A stretch of 44,058 nucleotides of DNA. Origin: Bradyrhizobium zhengyangense. GTDB taxonomy: Bacteria > Pseudomonadota > Alphaproteobacteria > Rhizobiales > Xanthobacteraceae. Shown piece by piece: positions 29,863-38,839 of the stretch; the stretch's first letter is position 1, and each line of letters opens with the position of its first letter. The notes beneath the pieces were generated by a model. That model was not told the origin of the DNA, ran no database searches, and saw nothing but the letters and a program-made list of their open reading frames with translations. A program made the position numbers and the translations under genes. Where the stretch lies: contig NZ_JAKLUA010000027.1 in NCBI RefSeq assembly GCF_022012435.1, positions 1 through 44,058 on the forward strand, read 5' to 3'.

Positions 29863-30546
29863 ATGTTTAAGAGATCAGCAACGCATTATGGCCGCGCGCC
29901 GGCGGCACTCACCCCTTATCAGAAGGCAGGTCAAGTCTGGGACGAGCGCATCGGCTCGGCCCGCCTGCAGGCGAAGAACTGGCGCTTGATGGCGTTCGGC
30001 TGCCTTGCTCTGTCTTGCAGCCTTGCCGGCGGGCTGATCTGGCAATCGACACAAGGAACGATAACGCCGTGGATCGTCGAGGTCGACCGGCTCGGTCAAG
30101 CTCAGCGGGTCTCGCCTGCAAGTTCCGACTACGACCCGACGGATCCACAAATTGCCTGGCACCTGGCGCGGTTCATCGAAGATGTGCGCGCCCTGCCATC
30201 CGATGCCATCGTGCTGCGGCAGAATTGGCTCCGGGCCTACGACTTCACGACCGATCGCGGGGCCGTCGCACTCAATGAATATGCCAGGGCAAACGACCCA
30301 TTCGCCGGGCTCGGCAAGGCGCAGATCTCGGTGGAAGTCTCCAGCGTCATACGGGCCTCGCCCGACAGCTTTCGTGTCGCATGGATTCAGCGCGCTTACG
30401 AGAACGGCTCGCTCGCCTCGACCGAGCGATGGACAGCCATCCTGAGCATCGTCATCCGAACGCCGCGTGATGCCGATCGGCTGCGCAAAAATCCTCTCGG
30501 AATCTATGTGAATTCGATCAATTGGTCCAAGGAGTTGGGGCAGTGA
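29863..30546 (+). CDS. trbF: TrbF (VirB8 family)
   Basis: This 227-residue bitopic protein starts MFKRSATHYGRAPAALTPYQKAGQVWDERIGSARLQAKNWRLM. One membrane helix follows (AFGCLALSCSLAGGLIW). The periplasmic domain carries the VirB8/TrbF features TPWIVEVDRLG, QIAWHLARFIEDVRALP and DFTTDRGAVALNEYA. It nucleates assembly of the channel. The ATG has AGGGGAAG ahead of it. The stop overlaps the trbG start (GTGA). Confidence 0.95.
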   Translation: MFKRSATHYGRAPAALTPYQKAGQVWDERIGSARLQAKNWRLMAFGCLALSCSLAGGLIWQSTQGTITPWIVEVDRLGQAQRVSPASSDYDPTDPQIAWHLARFIEDVRALPSDAIVLRQNWLRAYDFTTDRGAVALNEYARANDPFAGLGKAQISVEVSSVIRASPDSFRVAWIQRAYENGSLASTERWTAILSIVIRTPRDADRLRKNPLGIYVNSINWSKELGQ

Positions 30547-31526
30547 AAGTATATCCTTGCGAGTTCAGGACAGCGCCAATGAAGAGGGGCATCACTTCCG
30601 CAGCCGTCATGCTTGGCTGCATGCTCAGCGGCTGCTCGACCTTCATTCCACCCGAAATCAGCTATGACACAGATGTGCCGCCGCTGCCTGTGGCGGCAGC
30701 GCCGGCGGATGATCGTCCGCGTCCCCTGCATGTGCCTCCATCCTGGAAGCCGTCGCTTGGCGGCAAGCCGGGCACCAAGGAGGATGTCGAGCCGGTCAAC
30801 CGGATCGAAATCGCCAACAGTGCGGCGCGCGTCGAGCCGAGGCGGAGAGGCTATTTCAACGCCGCACAGATCTACAGCTATAGCCCGGGCGCGCTCTATC
30901 AGGTCTATGCCGCGCCGGGACAGATCACCGACATTGCTCTTGAGGAGGGGGAGCAGTTGACCGGCTCCGGCCCGCTCGCAGCCGGCGACACCGTGCGATG
31001 GGTCATCGGCGACACCGAAAGCGGCAGCGGCGAGGAGCGCAGGGTGCACGTGCTGGTCAAGCCGACGCGCGCCTCCATCGAAACCAACCTCGTGATCAAT
31101 ACTGATCGGCGCACCTATCTCCTCGAGCTCCGCTCGCGCGAGAAGCCCTACATGCCATCGGTCGCGTGGTACTATCCGCAAGATCGGATCAAGCGGCAGC
31201 AATTGACTCCTGTTCCGCTGCTCCCAGAGCTTGCACAACGGCGCTTTCGGTATGCGATCGAGGGGGACAATCCGCCGTGGCGCCCCCTTGCAGCCTACGA
31301 CGACGGCCGAAAAGTCTACATCGAGTTCTCGCAAGGTATCGTCCAAGGCGAAATGCCGCCGCTGTTTGTGCTCGGGCCTGACGGTAAGAGCGAAATCGTC
31401 AATTATCGCACCTTTGGCAGCGTCCTGATCGTCGACCGCCTGTTTGCGGCTGCCGAACTGCGGCTTGGTGGAGAACATCAACAAAAGGTTAGGATCGTCC
31501 GCACCGACGGGAGGTTTTCGTCATGA
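30543..31526 (+). CDS. trbG: TrbG (VirB9 family)
   Basis: This 327-residue protein starts with GTG at 30543, overlapping trbF by four bases. An ATG at 30579 (MKRGITSAAVMLGCMLSGC) gives a clean lipoprotein signal with lipobox LSGC, so the real start may be there. The VirB9 domain has YSYSPGALYQVYAAPGQITDIALEEGEQL, RVHVLVKPTRASIETNLVINTDRRTYLLELRS and VAWYYPQDR. It forms part of the outer-membrane core complex with TrbI. The stop overlaps the trbI start by four bases. Confidence 0.95.
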   Translation: MKVYPCEFRTAPMKRGITSAAVMLGCMLSGCSTFIPPEISYDTDVPPLPVAAAPADDRPRPLHVPPSWKPSLGGKPGTKEDVEPVNRIEIANSAARVEPRRRGYFNAAQIYSYSPGALYQVYAAPGQITDIALEEGEQLTGSGPLAAGDTVRWVIGDTESGSGEERRVHVLVKPTRASIETNLVINTDRRTYLLELRSREKPYMPSVAWYYPQDRIKRQQLTPVPLLPELAQRRFRYAIEGDNPPWRPLAAYDDGRKVYIEFSQGIVQGEMPPLFVLGPDGKSEIVNYRTFGSVLIVDRLFAAAELRLGGEHQQKVRIVRTDGRFSS

Positions 31527-32731
31527 CGGAAGAACACCGCGAAGATGAGACCTCCCCGGACGGCGAACAGGAGACAGGTGAGCTCGAGGATGGGTTTCGG
31601 CTCCGGCCCGAATACCCGAGCGTCACCCGCTTGTCTCGCAAGGTGCTGCTGACCGGATCCGCGCTCTGCCTGGCGCTGGTCGCCGCGGCGGCGACGTGGG
31701 CGCTCCAGAAACAACGGCCGCGTGAGGCCGCTTCCGAGGAGCTCTATCTGGCTGAGCGTCACAATGTTGCTGAGAGCGTCACAGCGTTGCCGCCGGACTA
31801 CTCGAAGGTCACCCCTCCTGTCCCCCAGCTTGGTCCACCTCTTCCCGGCGATCTCGGCAGACCAATCCTGGCCGCCAAAGGCCAGATCGCCGCGCCAGGC
31901 GCTGCGGCCGACCAGGAACAGCAACGCCGTGACCAGGAACAAGAGGCGGCTCGTGTAAGCCGACTGTTCGCCTCTACCAATGTGAGGGACACGGCAGCGT
32001 CGAGCGGAGCCCAAGCAGGTGGCGCCAATGCTCCCTCCCTGATCCCCAGCAGCGAGGATGGGTCACTGCAAAACGCTCAGGACCGGAAGCTCGCCTTCGT
32101 AAATGCGGCCACCGATCGACGAACGACCAGTCCAGACCGCCTCGTGAAGGCGCCATCACCTTACGTGGTGCAGGCCGGATCGGTTATCGCCGGGGCCCTG
32201 ATCACCGGCATTCGCTCCGATCTGCCTGGAATGATCACAGCTCAGGTAAGCGAGAATGTTTATGATACGCCCACCGGGCGCTTTCTCCTCATCCCCCAGG
32301 GCGCCAGACTGACTGGCATCTATGACAGTCAGGTGAGCTTCGGCCAGAGCCGCGTGCTGCTCGTTTGGACCCGGTTGATCATGCCGAACGGCCGCTCGGT
32401 CGTCTTGGAGCGCCAACCGGGGACAGACACGCAAGGCTATGCCGGCCTTGAAGATCAGGTTGACAACCATTGGGGTGAGCTGTTCAAGGCGGCGGCGCTG
32501 TCGACCTTCCTGGCTGTTGGCTCGGAAGCGGGTGCAGGTTCCGATGCGAGCAATAGCAACAGCGCAATCATTGGTGCCCTCAGGCGCGGTGCATCAGATT
32601 CGCTGAACCAGGCCGGCCAACAAGTGGTCCGCCGTAGCCTCAATATCCAGCCGACCTTGACGATACGCCCGGGTTACCCGGTCCGCGTCCTGGTCAACCG
32701 TGATCTCATTCTTGAACCTTATAGAGGCTAG
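31523..32731 (+). CDS. trbI: TrbI (VirB10 family)
   Basis: This 402-residue protein has a cytoplasmic N-terminus of about 45 residues, a membrane helix (KVLLTGSALCLALVAAAATWAL), then a Pro- and Gln-rich spacer. The C-terminal VirB10 domain has PYVVQAGSVIAGALITGIRSDLPGMITAQVSENVYDTPTGRFLLIPQGARLTGIYDS and ends PVRVLVNRDLILEPYRG. It spans the envelope and links the inner and outer parts of the channel. The stop is five bases before the DUF2274 start. Confidence 0.96.
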   Translation: MTEEHREDETSPDGEQETGELEDGFRLRPEYPSVTRLSRKVLLTGSALCLALVAAAATWALQKQRPREAASEELYLAERHNVAESVTALPPDYSKVTPPVPQLGPPLPGDLGRPILAAKGQIAAPGAAADQEQQRRDQEQEAARVSRLFASTNVRDTAASSGAQAGGANAPSLIPSSEDGSLQNAQDRKLAFVNAATDRRTTSPDRLVKAPSPYVVQAGSVIAGALITGIRSDLPGMITAQVSENVYDTPTGRFLLIPQGARLTGIYDSQVSFGQSRVLLVWTRLIMPNGRSVVLERQPGTDTQGYAGLEDQVDNHWGELFKAAALSTFLAVGSEAGAGSDASNSNSAIIGALRRGASDSLNQAGQQVVRRSLNIQPTLTIRPGYPVRVLVNRDLILEPYRG

Positions 32732-32735
32732 CCGC

Positions 32736-32972
32736 ATGCCTAAATTGAAGATTGCAGCGCTTGTGGACGATCGGCCTGTCAAAATGACGGTCGAACTCGC
32801 GGCCCATGTTCACCGGGATTTGCACGTCTATGCCGATGTGCTGGCGAAGCAAACCGGACAGGCCGTCGAACCTGCCAAGCTCATTGGCCCGATGTTGGCG
32901 CGCTTCATGGCGACAGACCGGGCTTTTGCGAAATCAAAACGTCAAGCCCGCTCTTCCCCTCCTGAAGAATAA
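32736..32972 (+). CDS. DUF2274 family protein
   Basis: This 78-residue protein starts MPKLKIAALVDDRPVKMTVELAAHVHRDLHVYADVLAKQTG and includes KLIGPMLARFMATDRAF, a good match to DUF2274. It regularly ends trb operons of this type. The fold may be ribbon-helix-helix-like, suggesting a DNA-binding protein, but its role is unknown. It starts five bases after the trbI stop. Its last 31 bases overlap the 3' end of the LysR gene on the other strand. Confidence 0.88.
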   Translation: MPKLKIAALVDDRPVKMTVELAAHVHRDLHVYADVLAKQTGQAVEPAKLIGPMLARFMATDRAFAKSKRQARSSPPEE

Positions 32973-33907
32973 CATTCTCTCAGAAGGGCTAGGAAGTGGG
33001 CGACAACAGATCTTTCATCGCCGGTTCTGACATGAGCTGACATTGTGATCCGACTGGGTCCCCTTGCGTCGTGCAGTTCGCGATACACCACCCCTGGGAA
33101 TCCGGCGTGAGCTTCGGATGCCAATAACGGCGTGACGCCGCGGCCAATGCTGACGAGACTGGTCAGCTTGCTGCGGCTCACGTCGCAGGCTTCGATTAAG
33201 GCCCCGTTTCCATGAGCCGCCAGTTTGCAGACCAGAAGGTCTTCGACTTCTCTTGCGGGATCATCGCGGCTGACGAGAACGGTTCGACTGTGCAGATCGG
33301 CGCAGGAGACCGACTCGTTCTGAGCTAACTCATCATTCTTGGCGAGTGCGATGAGAATACCTTCACGCCATAGGGGAAAGGCCGCCGTGAGCAGCATGGA
33401 AGATAGACCGTCTGGCGCGATGGCGATATCGAGCGAGCCCGTCTGAAGCGCGATCAGGAGTTCCGGCATGACGCGTTCAAGGACGGCGACCTTGATTTCC
33501 GGATAACGGCTTTGAAACTCGGCGATCGCAGGTGTTATTCGTCCTGCGGAGACGAATGGGCAGAAGCCGATAGCCAGGTGATCCGCCCGCTTGGACAGGG
33601 TCAAGACTGTCGCCTTCGATAATGAATCGACCTGCTCGATGATAAGCTTTGCCGTCCTCAGGAATGTCGTACCAGAGGCTGTTGGATTCATCCCGTATCT
33701 CGATCGCTCGAACAAGCGGGTACCAACCAGGCATTCCAATCGTCCGATCGCCCGACTGATGGCCGAGTGTTCGACACCCAGCACCCTGGCTGCGCTCCGA
33801 ATGCTGCCCGCTTCATTGACTGTCACAGCAACGCGCAGATGTTGTAAACTTATTGGATTGGATATTGGTCGCTGTGTCTGACAGGCAAGGTGGTCGATTG
33901 GAGGCAT
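32942..33907 (-). CDS. LysR-family transcription regulator
   Basis: This 321-residue protein has an N-terminal winged HTH (LQHLRVAVTVNEAGSIRSAARVLGVEHSAISRAIGRLECLVGTRLFERSRYGMNPTASGTTFL). The C-terminal substrate domain has LAIGFCPFVSAGRITPAIAEFQSRYPEIKVAVLE. It lies 59 bases downstream of the AHL synthase on the same strand and may be cotranscribed with it. It ends over the 3' end of DUF2274. LysR proteins respond to small molecules, and this one has an unknown ligand. The start at 33907 (MPPIDHLACQ) is about 20 residues longer than usual; none of the nearer codons is an ATG, so it is uncertain. Confidence 0.92.
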   Translation of the reverse strand: MPPIDHLACQTQRPISNPISLQHLRVAVTVNEAGSIRSAARVLGVEHSAISRAIGRLECLVGTRLFERSRYGMNPTASGTTFLRTAKLIIEQVDSLSKATVLTLSKRADHLAIGFCPFVSAGRITPAIAEFQSRYPEIKVAVLERVMPELLIALQTGSLDIAIAPDGLSSMLLTAAFPLWREGILIALAKNDELAQNESVSCADLHSRTVLVSRDDPAREVEDLLVCKLAAHGNGALIEACDVSRSKLTSLVSIGRGVTPLLASEAHAGFPGVVYRELHDARGPSRITMSAHVRTGDERSVVAHFLALLRECYSSGGEERA

Positions 33908-33966
33908 TTACAAATCAAGGTGCGGCGATTTAAGTCGGATGAGTTCTGCGGGCAGCGAGCCGGCAG

Positions 33967-34599
33967 TCAGGCGGCGTGCGACAGGACTGGAGTCCAGAGA
34001 ACTGGGCCGGCGAGTCCACCGGCCGCACGTATCCTGTCCAAAGCATTGAGCGTGATTTCCAGGTGGCCGGCGACAGCAAGCGTGTTTCCAATTTCACAAG
34101 GCGATGCAATCCGGCGAAGCGGCCATCCTGCGCGCCTCAGAATTCGCTCCATCCGGACGTCGGTGACTGTGACGATGCTCGTGAGCTGTCGAGACAGACC
34201 AAACTCAATCATGCCCGCGAAGAGTTCGTAAGTTGCCCTCGCAAGCCCGTGTGCCGCCTTCGGAGCATCTGAAGGAAGATCAACTGCAAAGCGGCTGCTC
34301 TCCCACACATGAGGATCCGATGGGGCAGGGCACTTTCCCAGGAGCACAGAAAAGGTGTCGCGGATCATCGTCGGGCCGGTTGTCGGCAAAAGGCGAACCG
34401 ACCCCTGCACCAGTCCCTCGACCGACGTTTGGACGAGATATACCGGACCTAGCGCGTCAAACTCGTCGGTCTCCATCTCGCCGGAACTGTGAACGCTCCA
34501 ATCTAATCTTTGCTTGAAGACGCGATGCCGCAGCCTGTGCATGGCCGCTAGCGTTTGGGAGAACGCGCCGTGAAATGGTTCGGCAATCAGTTGAATCAT
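33967..34599 (-). CDS. traI: Acyl-homoserine-lactone synthase (LuxI/TraI family)
   Basis: This 210-residue enzyme starts MIQLIAEPFHGAFSQTLAAMHRLRHRVFKQRLDW. The invariant LuxI residues are visible: Arg-x3-Phe-x5-Trp in RHRVFKQRLDW, the acidic pair in EMETDEFDALG, Arg in GSVRLLPT, and Glu-Arg in VWESSRFAV. It makes an AHL signal from S-adenosylmethionine and an acyl-carrier-protein-bound acyl chain; the chain length cannot be told. It lies 81 bases downstream of a LuxR-type gene on the same strand. A GGTGC/GCACC inverted repeat is found in the gap. In ICEMlSymR7A traR and traI1 activate the fseA genes directly; here the pair is placed beyond the trb operon, about 20 kb away from fseA. Confidence 0.94.
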   Translation of the reverse strand: MIQLIAEPFHGAFSQTLAAMHRLRHRVFKQRLDWSVHSSGEMETDEFDALGPVYLVQTSVEGLVQGSVRLLPTTGPTMIRDTFSVLLGKCPAPSDPHVWESSRFAVDLPSDAPKAAHGLARATYELFAGMIEFGLSRQLTSIVTVTDVRMERILRRAGWPLRRIASPCEIGNTLAVAGHLEITLNALDRIRAAGGLAGPVLWTPVLSHAA

Positions 34600-34638
34600 G
34601 ACCCCTCCTGTCCGGATTTCGACTATATGGGAGAGCCG

Positions 34639-34653
34639 GGTGCAAATGGCACC
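34639..34653. promoter_or_regulatory. Inverted repeat upstream of traI, candidate TraR site
   Basis: GGTGC at 34639-34643 and GCACC at 34649-34653 are a perfect 5-bp inverted repeat around AAATG. It lies 40 bases before the traI start, in the traR-traI gap. GTGC...GCAC half sites are also the core of TraR boxes in Agrobacterium, there with six centre bases and not five. The 9-mer GCACCACGT at 34649-34657 is shared with the fseA upstream region. Confidence 0.45.
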
Positions 34654-34680
34654 ACGTACAACTAGAGGGGCGGCGCGGCC

Positions 34681-35418
34681 CTAATCTTGCCTAACTGCCT
34701 TAGCAGCGCCAAGTCGTGAAGTCGCTTCGGCCAATGTCCTCACGCCCAGCTTGTTCTTTGCATTATTCAAATAGGACTTCACGGTATTTGGCGATATCTG
34801 CAGGATCTGCCCAATCTCCCATGTGGTCTTGCCCTTTGCGACCCAGTCGAGGCACTCCATTTCGCGACGTGAGAGTTCAACGTTAGCGATCATCAGTTCA
34901 TGAGAAAGCTTTTGCCGCACGCGCCGGTCGAAAGAAATGGCCATGAACTGGAGGACCTCCGAGCGGCGCTCTATGCTCAATTGAAATGCTCGGTCATTCT
35001 GGTCGGTGGCAAACGTCAAGGCGGCCATGGAGGCGCCGTTGTGGATTGGAACGGTGAATCCCAATCGGATCCCACACTGAGCAGCTTCGTCGAGCAAGCT
35101 TCGCTGCGCCCGAGAAATCAATCTATGAGGTTCCCTGTGGTCCCAGCTAAAGGGCTCCGTGGTCTCCAGCGCACGCTCGATAATGGGGTCGAGGCGCTCA
35201 TAGTGACTGCGCACATAATGCGCAACCCAATTGGCGGGATACGTGGAAATCACGAGGGCGTTCTCACCCCGTCTCTTCGGCCAGGCCAGATAAGCCAAAC
35301 ATGGCAGCTCAAGTGCGCGTCCGGTGACCGCCAAGGCGTCGCTAAAGCCATCAGCGTGGTTCGCGTTGATCAGCAGATTGAGAAAATTTTGGAAGATACG
35401 GTGCGTGCTCATTCGCAT
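34681..35418 (-). CDS. traR: LuxR-type quorum-sensing regulator (TraR-like)
   Basis: This 245-residue protein has an autoinducer-binding domain with the family residues in YPANWVAHYVRSHYERLDPIIERALETTEPFSWD (Trp, Tyr, Asp-Pro, Trp) and CGIRLGFTVPIHN (Gly). The LuxR-type HTH is in the last 70 residues (LSRREMECLDWVAKGKTTWEIGQILQISPNTVKSYLNNAKNKLGVRTLAEA). It is expected to bind the AHL made by the adjacent synthase and activate fseA and traI, and to be held by QseM; this is by analogy with R7A. The ATG at 35418 has a close alternative two codons later. The stop is TAG. Confidence 0.94.
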   Translation of the reverse strand: MRMSTHRIFQNFLNLLINANHADGFSDALAVTGRALELPCLAYLAWPKRRGENALVISTYPANWVAHYVRSHYERLDPIIERALETTEPFSWDHREPHRLISRAQRSLLDEAAQCGIRLGFTVPIHNGASMAALTFATDQNDRAFQLSIERRSEVLQFMAISFDRRVRQKLSHELMIANVELSRREMECLDWVAKGKTTWEIGQILQISPNTVKSYLNNAKNKLGVRTLAEATSRLGAAKAVRQD

Positions 35419-35988
35419 ACGATTCGGTAGAGAAGATGAGCGACGTTACGAGTCCCTTTGCTGCGTAAAGGCAAGTTGTTCGAAAGTCTCGCGACGTCAC
35501 ACTGTTAACCGACCAGCGATCGAGCTGCACCTATTCAGCTCACGTCCACTTTCGACACGGCGCAACCGACATCACTGTTCTGGGCGGTTCTGTAGGCGAG
35601 AACCGCCAAAGAGCGCAAGGACGACAAGCCCTGATAGTTTGGCGGTCATCTTCCACACACGCAACTACACTTAGAGGCCGCAGTCCTGCGCTCATCGCAG
35701 AATTTGGCAGGATAAATGCGCGTACGCCGGGATTCTTCGCGGATTTACTCCCAAAGTGGTCCTACGTTCTCTACGGCAGGCGAGGCGGGGCTGAGGAAAA
35801 GCTAAGAGATAATTTTTCGTAGGCAGACGGGGCCGTGCGCGTCAAGCGCCGCCCAGCGTTCTGCTCGCCGTCCAGTTGGAGACTTTTCTATGCGTCGTCG
35901 AAGCGGCCTTTCGAAAATGCCTACACTTTTGCGATCATTGCTCTCGATCGCCAACTAAGGGGACGACGGCAAGAGACGGGGTTCTGAA
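35419..35988. other. Divergent intergenic region between traR and the amidase gene
   Basis: These 570 bases have no convincing ORF. They must contain the promoters of traR (leftward) and of the amidase operon (rightward). CTACG near 35776 and CGTAG near 35818 flank an AT-richer stretch (GAGATAATTTTTCG), but I cannot name a promoter with confidence. No GCACCACGT motif of the kind seen at fseA and traI is present. Confidence 0.4.
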
Positions 35989-37404
35989 GTGCATGAATTG
36001 ATCAGGCAGACCGCCTGCAGTGTTGTCGAAAAATTGCGGAATGGCGAAGTAAGCCCCCTGGAGCTGCTGGACGCGCTGGAGCAGCGGATCGGGCAAGTCG
36101 ACGGCAAGCTTAACGCGCTGCCCATCCTTTGTTTTGATCGCGCGCGCACACATGCTCGTACGCTGATGGAGCGACCTACCGGCGCACGTGGGCTGCTGGC
36201 CGGTCTTCCCGTTCCCATCAAAGATCTGATTGACGTTGCCGGCACTCGCAACACACAGGGCTCCCCGATCTTCAGGAACAAAATAGCTGAGACGTCGGAC
36301 ATCTTGGTCGAGCGCATCGAGCAGAATGGTGGTGTTGTTTATGCAAGATCGAACACCCCCGAGTTCGGAGCGGGGGCCAACACGGTCAATGAACTCTTCG
36401 GAGCAACGCTCAATCCGTGGAATCCAGCTCGCTCTGCTGCTGGCTCGTCCGGAGGTGCCGCGGTTGCGATCGCCGCCGGCATGGCTTGGGTTGCGCATGG
36501 CTCTGACATGGGGGGCTCACTCCGAAATCCGGCGAGCTTTTGCGGTGTAGTGGGTCTTCGGCCGAGCTTGGGCCGAGTGGCCCGAACTCCCAAATCTAAA
36601 ATCGACCGCAACCTCGGCATACACGGACCAATGGCGCGCAATGTCGAGGACGTTGCGCTCCTGTTGGACGCAATGAGTGGTGAGCATCCTGCCGATCCAC
36701 TGTCCTTGCCGGCACCCGCAGAATCGTTCCTGACGACCACGCGCACGGCAAAGAGACCAAGACGGGTTGCCTATTCGGCCGATCTGGGCATTACACCCGT
36801 GGATCCTCAAATTGTGGAAATTACCCGCGGCGCTGCAGCGCGCTTCGTCGAACTTGGTGTAATCGTCGAAGAAGCTCACCCCGATCTTCGAGAAGCTCAA
36901 GAGTGCTTCCACGTTCTCCGCGCATTCGATTTCGCTATTAGCAAAGCTGCTCTACTTCGAAGCCATCGCGATCTGCTCAAGCCGGACGTCGTTTGGAACA
37001 TCGAAGAAGGGCTGAAGCTTTCTATCGAGCAACTCGAACGCGCCGAGGAGCAGCGAGTTGCCATGGTGGTGCGCGTACTTAAGTTTTTCGAGAAGTACGA
37101 TCTTCTCTTGACGCCGGCAACAATCGTAGAGCCTTTCCCCGTGGCCAACAGCCACGTCATGGAGTGCGACGGCAGACAATTTGAGAATTACGTGGATTGG
37201 GTTGCCATCGCTTTTGCAATCACCCTCGTCTGTTGCCCCGCGATGTCTCTGCCCTGCGGTTTCACGAGTTCCGGCCTTCCGGTAGGCTTGCAAATGGTCG
37301 CTCCCCCTCGAGCCGACGGGCAGTTATTGGCCGGTGCTAAACTGCTTGAAGATAGTTTGGGGCTACTCGGCAGTACGCCGATCGATCTGGGGCTCGCAAC
37401 ATGA
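35989..37404 (+). CDS. Amidase-signature family hydrolase
   Basis: This 471-residue enzyme has the amidase signature. The catalytic Lys is Lys78 in PVPIKDLIDVAG, the cis-Ser is in AGSSGG (Ser153 or Ser154), and the nucleophile is Ser177 in GSDMGGSLRNPA. It includes the family blocks GGVVYARSNTPEFGAGANT and RPSLGRVA, and the late block FAITLVCCPAMSLPCGFTSSGLPVGLQMV. Length is normal. The start is a GTG at 35989. Substrate cannot be told; relatives cut aryl or aliphatic amides, and one amidase-signature enzyme is known to cut AHLs. It overlaps the next gene by four bases (ATGA), so the two act together. It is next to the AHL genes but on the other strand. Confidence 0.93.
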   Translation: MHELIRQTACSVVEKLRNGEVSPLELLDALEQRIGQVDGKLNALPILCFDRARTHARTLMERPTGARGLLAGLPVPIKDLIDVAGTRNTQGSPIFRNKIAETSDILVERIEQNGGVVYARSNTPEFGAGANTVNELFGATLNPWNPARSAAGSSGGAAVAIAAGMAWVAHGSDMGGSLRNPASFCGVVGLRPSLGRVARTPKSKIDRNLGIHGPMARNVEDVALLLDAMSGEHPADPLSLPAPAESFLTTTRTAKRPRRVAYSADLGITPVDPQIVEITRGAAARFVELGVIVEEAHPDLREAQECFHVLRAFDFAISKAALLRSHRDLLKPDVVWNIEEGLKLSIEQLERAEEQRVAMVVRVLKFFEKYDLLLTPATIVEPFPVANSHVMECDGRQFENYVDWVAIAFAITLVCCPAMSLPCGFTSSGLPVGLQMVAPPRADGQLLAGAKLLEDSLGLLGSTPIDLGLAT

Positions 37405-38309
37405 ATGGCACAATCGCGGTTCTCGGCTGCGGGCTTATAGGCCAAAGCTGGTCGGCGCTATTCACTGCCTATGGTTATGACGTCGTCGGCTGGGATCCAG
37501 CGCCAAAATCGCAGTCCCTGTTGCAAGAAGCGATTTCTCGATGTCAGAAGCAGGTTTTTCGTCCCTCGGAACTTGAATCAGGCCTTGGTTCCTTTCGCCT
37601 TGTCGAGACACCGGAACAGGCGGTTTCCGACGCCTTTTGGGTTCAGGAAAACGCACCCGAAGTGCTCGAGTTAAAAGGAGAGCTCTACGGCCGCGTTGAG
37701 GCGGCAGCCCATCCCGATACGGTACTCGCAAGCAGTACATCCTCTCTAACTTGGTCACAGCTTGCCACCAGCCTAAAACGAACCTCGCGATTCATTACTG
37801 CTCATCCCTTCAATCCTCCACACATCATGCCGCTAGTGGAGATTTATGGGGCCGATGCTGATCTTCGGACGACGGCTGTGTCGTTCTTTCGCGGGCTCGG
37901 CCGCGAGCCAGTTCTTTTAGCCCGCGACGTAGTAGGGCACATCGCCAACCGGCTTGCTTCAGCACTCTGGCGTGAAGCGGTCAACTTAGTCGCCGAGAAT
38001 ATTGCTGATGTCGCCGCTGTCGACGCGGCGCTCGTGCATGGACCTGGGCTGCGCTGGTCAGTGGTCGGTGCACATATGGCCTACCACCTTGGTGGGGGTC
38101 CTGGGGGAATTGAGCATTACCTGCGACATCTCGGGCCTAGCCAGGAACGCCGATGGGCCACGCTAGGTCAGCCACAGCTTACTCCCGATGTCTGTACCCG
38201 TCTGGTCGCTGGCGTCCATGCAGAGGCGGATGGCAGATCGATTTCCGAATTAGAAGGTGAACGTGATCGCGCACTCTTGAGACTCCTTGCCGCGCGGAGT
38301 TCAATTTAA
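37401..38309 (+). CDS. 3-hydroxyacyl-CoA dehydrogenase-like protein
   Basis: This 302-residue NAD-dependent dehydrogenase starts MNGTIAVLGCGLIGQSWSALFTAYGYDVVGWD, with GxGxxG at residues 9-14 and the Asp at the end of the second strand favouring NAD. The catalytic His region is ITAHPFNPPHIMPLVEIYG with His135. The C-terminal helical domain has HIANRLASALWREAVNLV and ends about 20-40 residues shorter than many relatives. Members of this group include 3-hydroxybutyryl-CoA, carnitine and L-gulonate dehydrogenases, so the substrate is open. It is coupled to the amidase (ATGA overlap). Together they could break down an amide of a 3-hydroxy acid, possibly a cell-signal side chain; that link is inference. 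Confidence 0.88.
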   Translation: MNGTIAVLGCGLIGQSWSALFTAYGYDVVGWDPAPKSQSLLQEAISRCQKQVFRPSELESGLGSFRLVETPEQAVSDAFWVQENAPEVLELKGELYGRVEAAAHPDTVLASSTSSLTWSQLATSLKRTSRFITAHPFNPPHIMPLVEIYGADADLRTTAVSFFRGLGREPVLLARDVVGHIANRLASALWREAVNLVAENIADVAAVDAALVHGPGLRWSVVGAHMAYHLGGGPGGIEHYLRHLGPSQERRWATLGQPQLTPDVCTRLVAGVHAEADGRSISELEGERDRALLRLLAARSSI

Positions 38310-38567
38310 GCATATGGACAAGCTCAGCGTGGGTTGACTTCAGCGACAATTGGAAGACAACCTGTACATCCGAGCCGGCGCTCGCAGGACTGACGCGCCG
38401 TTGACATTGGCCAAAGCTGTTGCCTGACGGCGCTATCAAGCGTGAATTGCACCAAACAATCATCATTGCCAAGCCGCCGACGGCGCGTGGCACGCTCCCT
38501 CAGTCTGAGCTGCTGCCGGTTTGATGGACACCGAGATTAGGTGTTTCATGAAGCCGGAGGTGGGCGA

Positions 38568-38716
38568 TGAAGAGACGGAAGTTTAGTCGCAAGTTCAAGA
38601 TCTAGGCGGTCAAGCTGGTCCGGAAACGCGGGGTGTCGGTGGCACAAGCCGGCCGCGACCTGGACGTTCATGAGAACGTTCTGCGCAAATGGGTCAAGGA
38701 GTTCGGCTGCTGATTC
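38568..38716 (+). pseudogene. IS3-family orfA fragment
   Basis: From ATG 38568 the frame reads MKRRKFSRKFKI, an in-frame TAG, then AVKLVRKRGVSVAQAGRDLDVHENVLRKWVKEFG. That is the HTH part of an IS3-type OrfA (transposase_8). It has a nonsense codon after residue 12 and is cut at 38710 by the IS21-family element. The upstream stretch at about 38505-38567 probably belongs to the same IS end. The remaining part of the IS3 element is not found on the far side of the IS21 element. Confidence 0.8.
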
Positions 38717-38839
38717 CGCTTGATGTCGCCCACCATTCCGGGATGATGTCGCCCGGGGTATCGCAAGAGCGAACCCGGGGTGACGAGGCCTCTTCTGGCT
38801 CCGATACGGTCCCGCCTTTCGTTGCGAAGGGGGACCTGG

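Noticed and set aside
38335..38430. Short LysR-like string RQLEDNLYIRAG
   Set aside because: The match is about 12 residues and has stops on both sides. It may be a relic but is too short to support.
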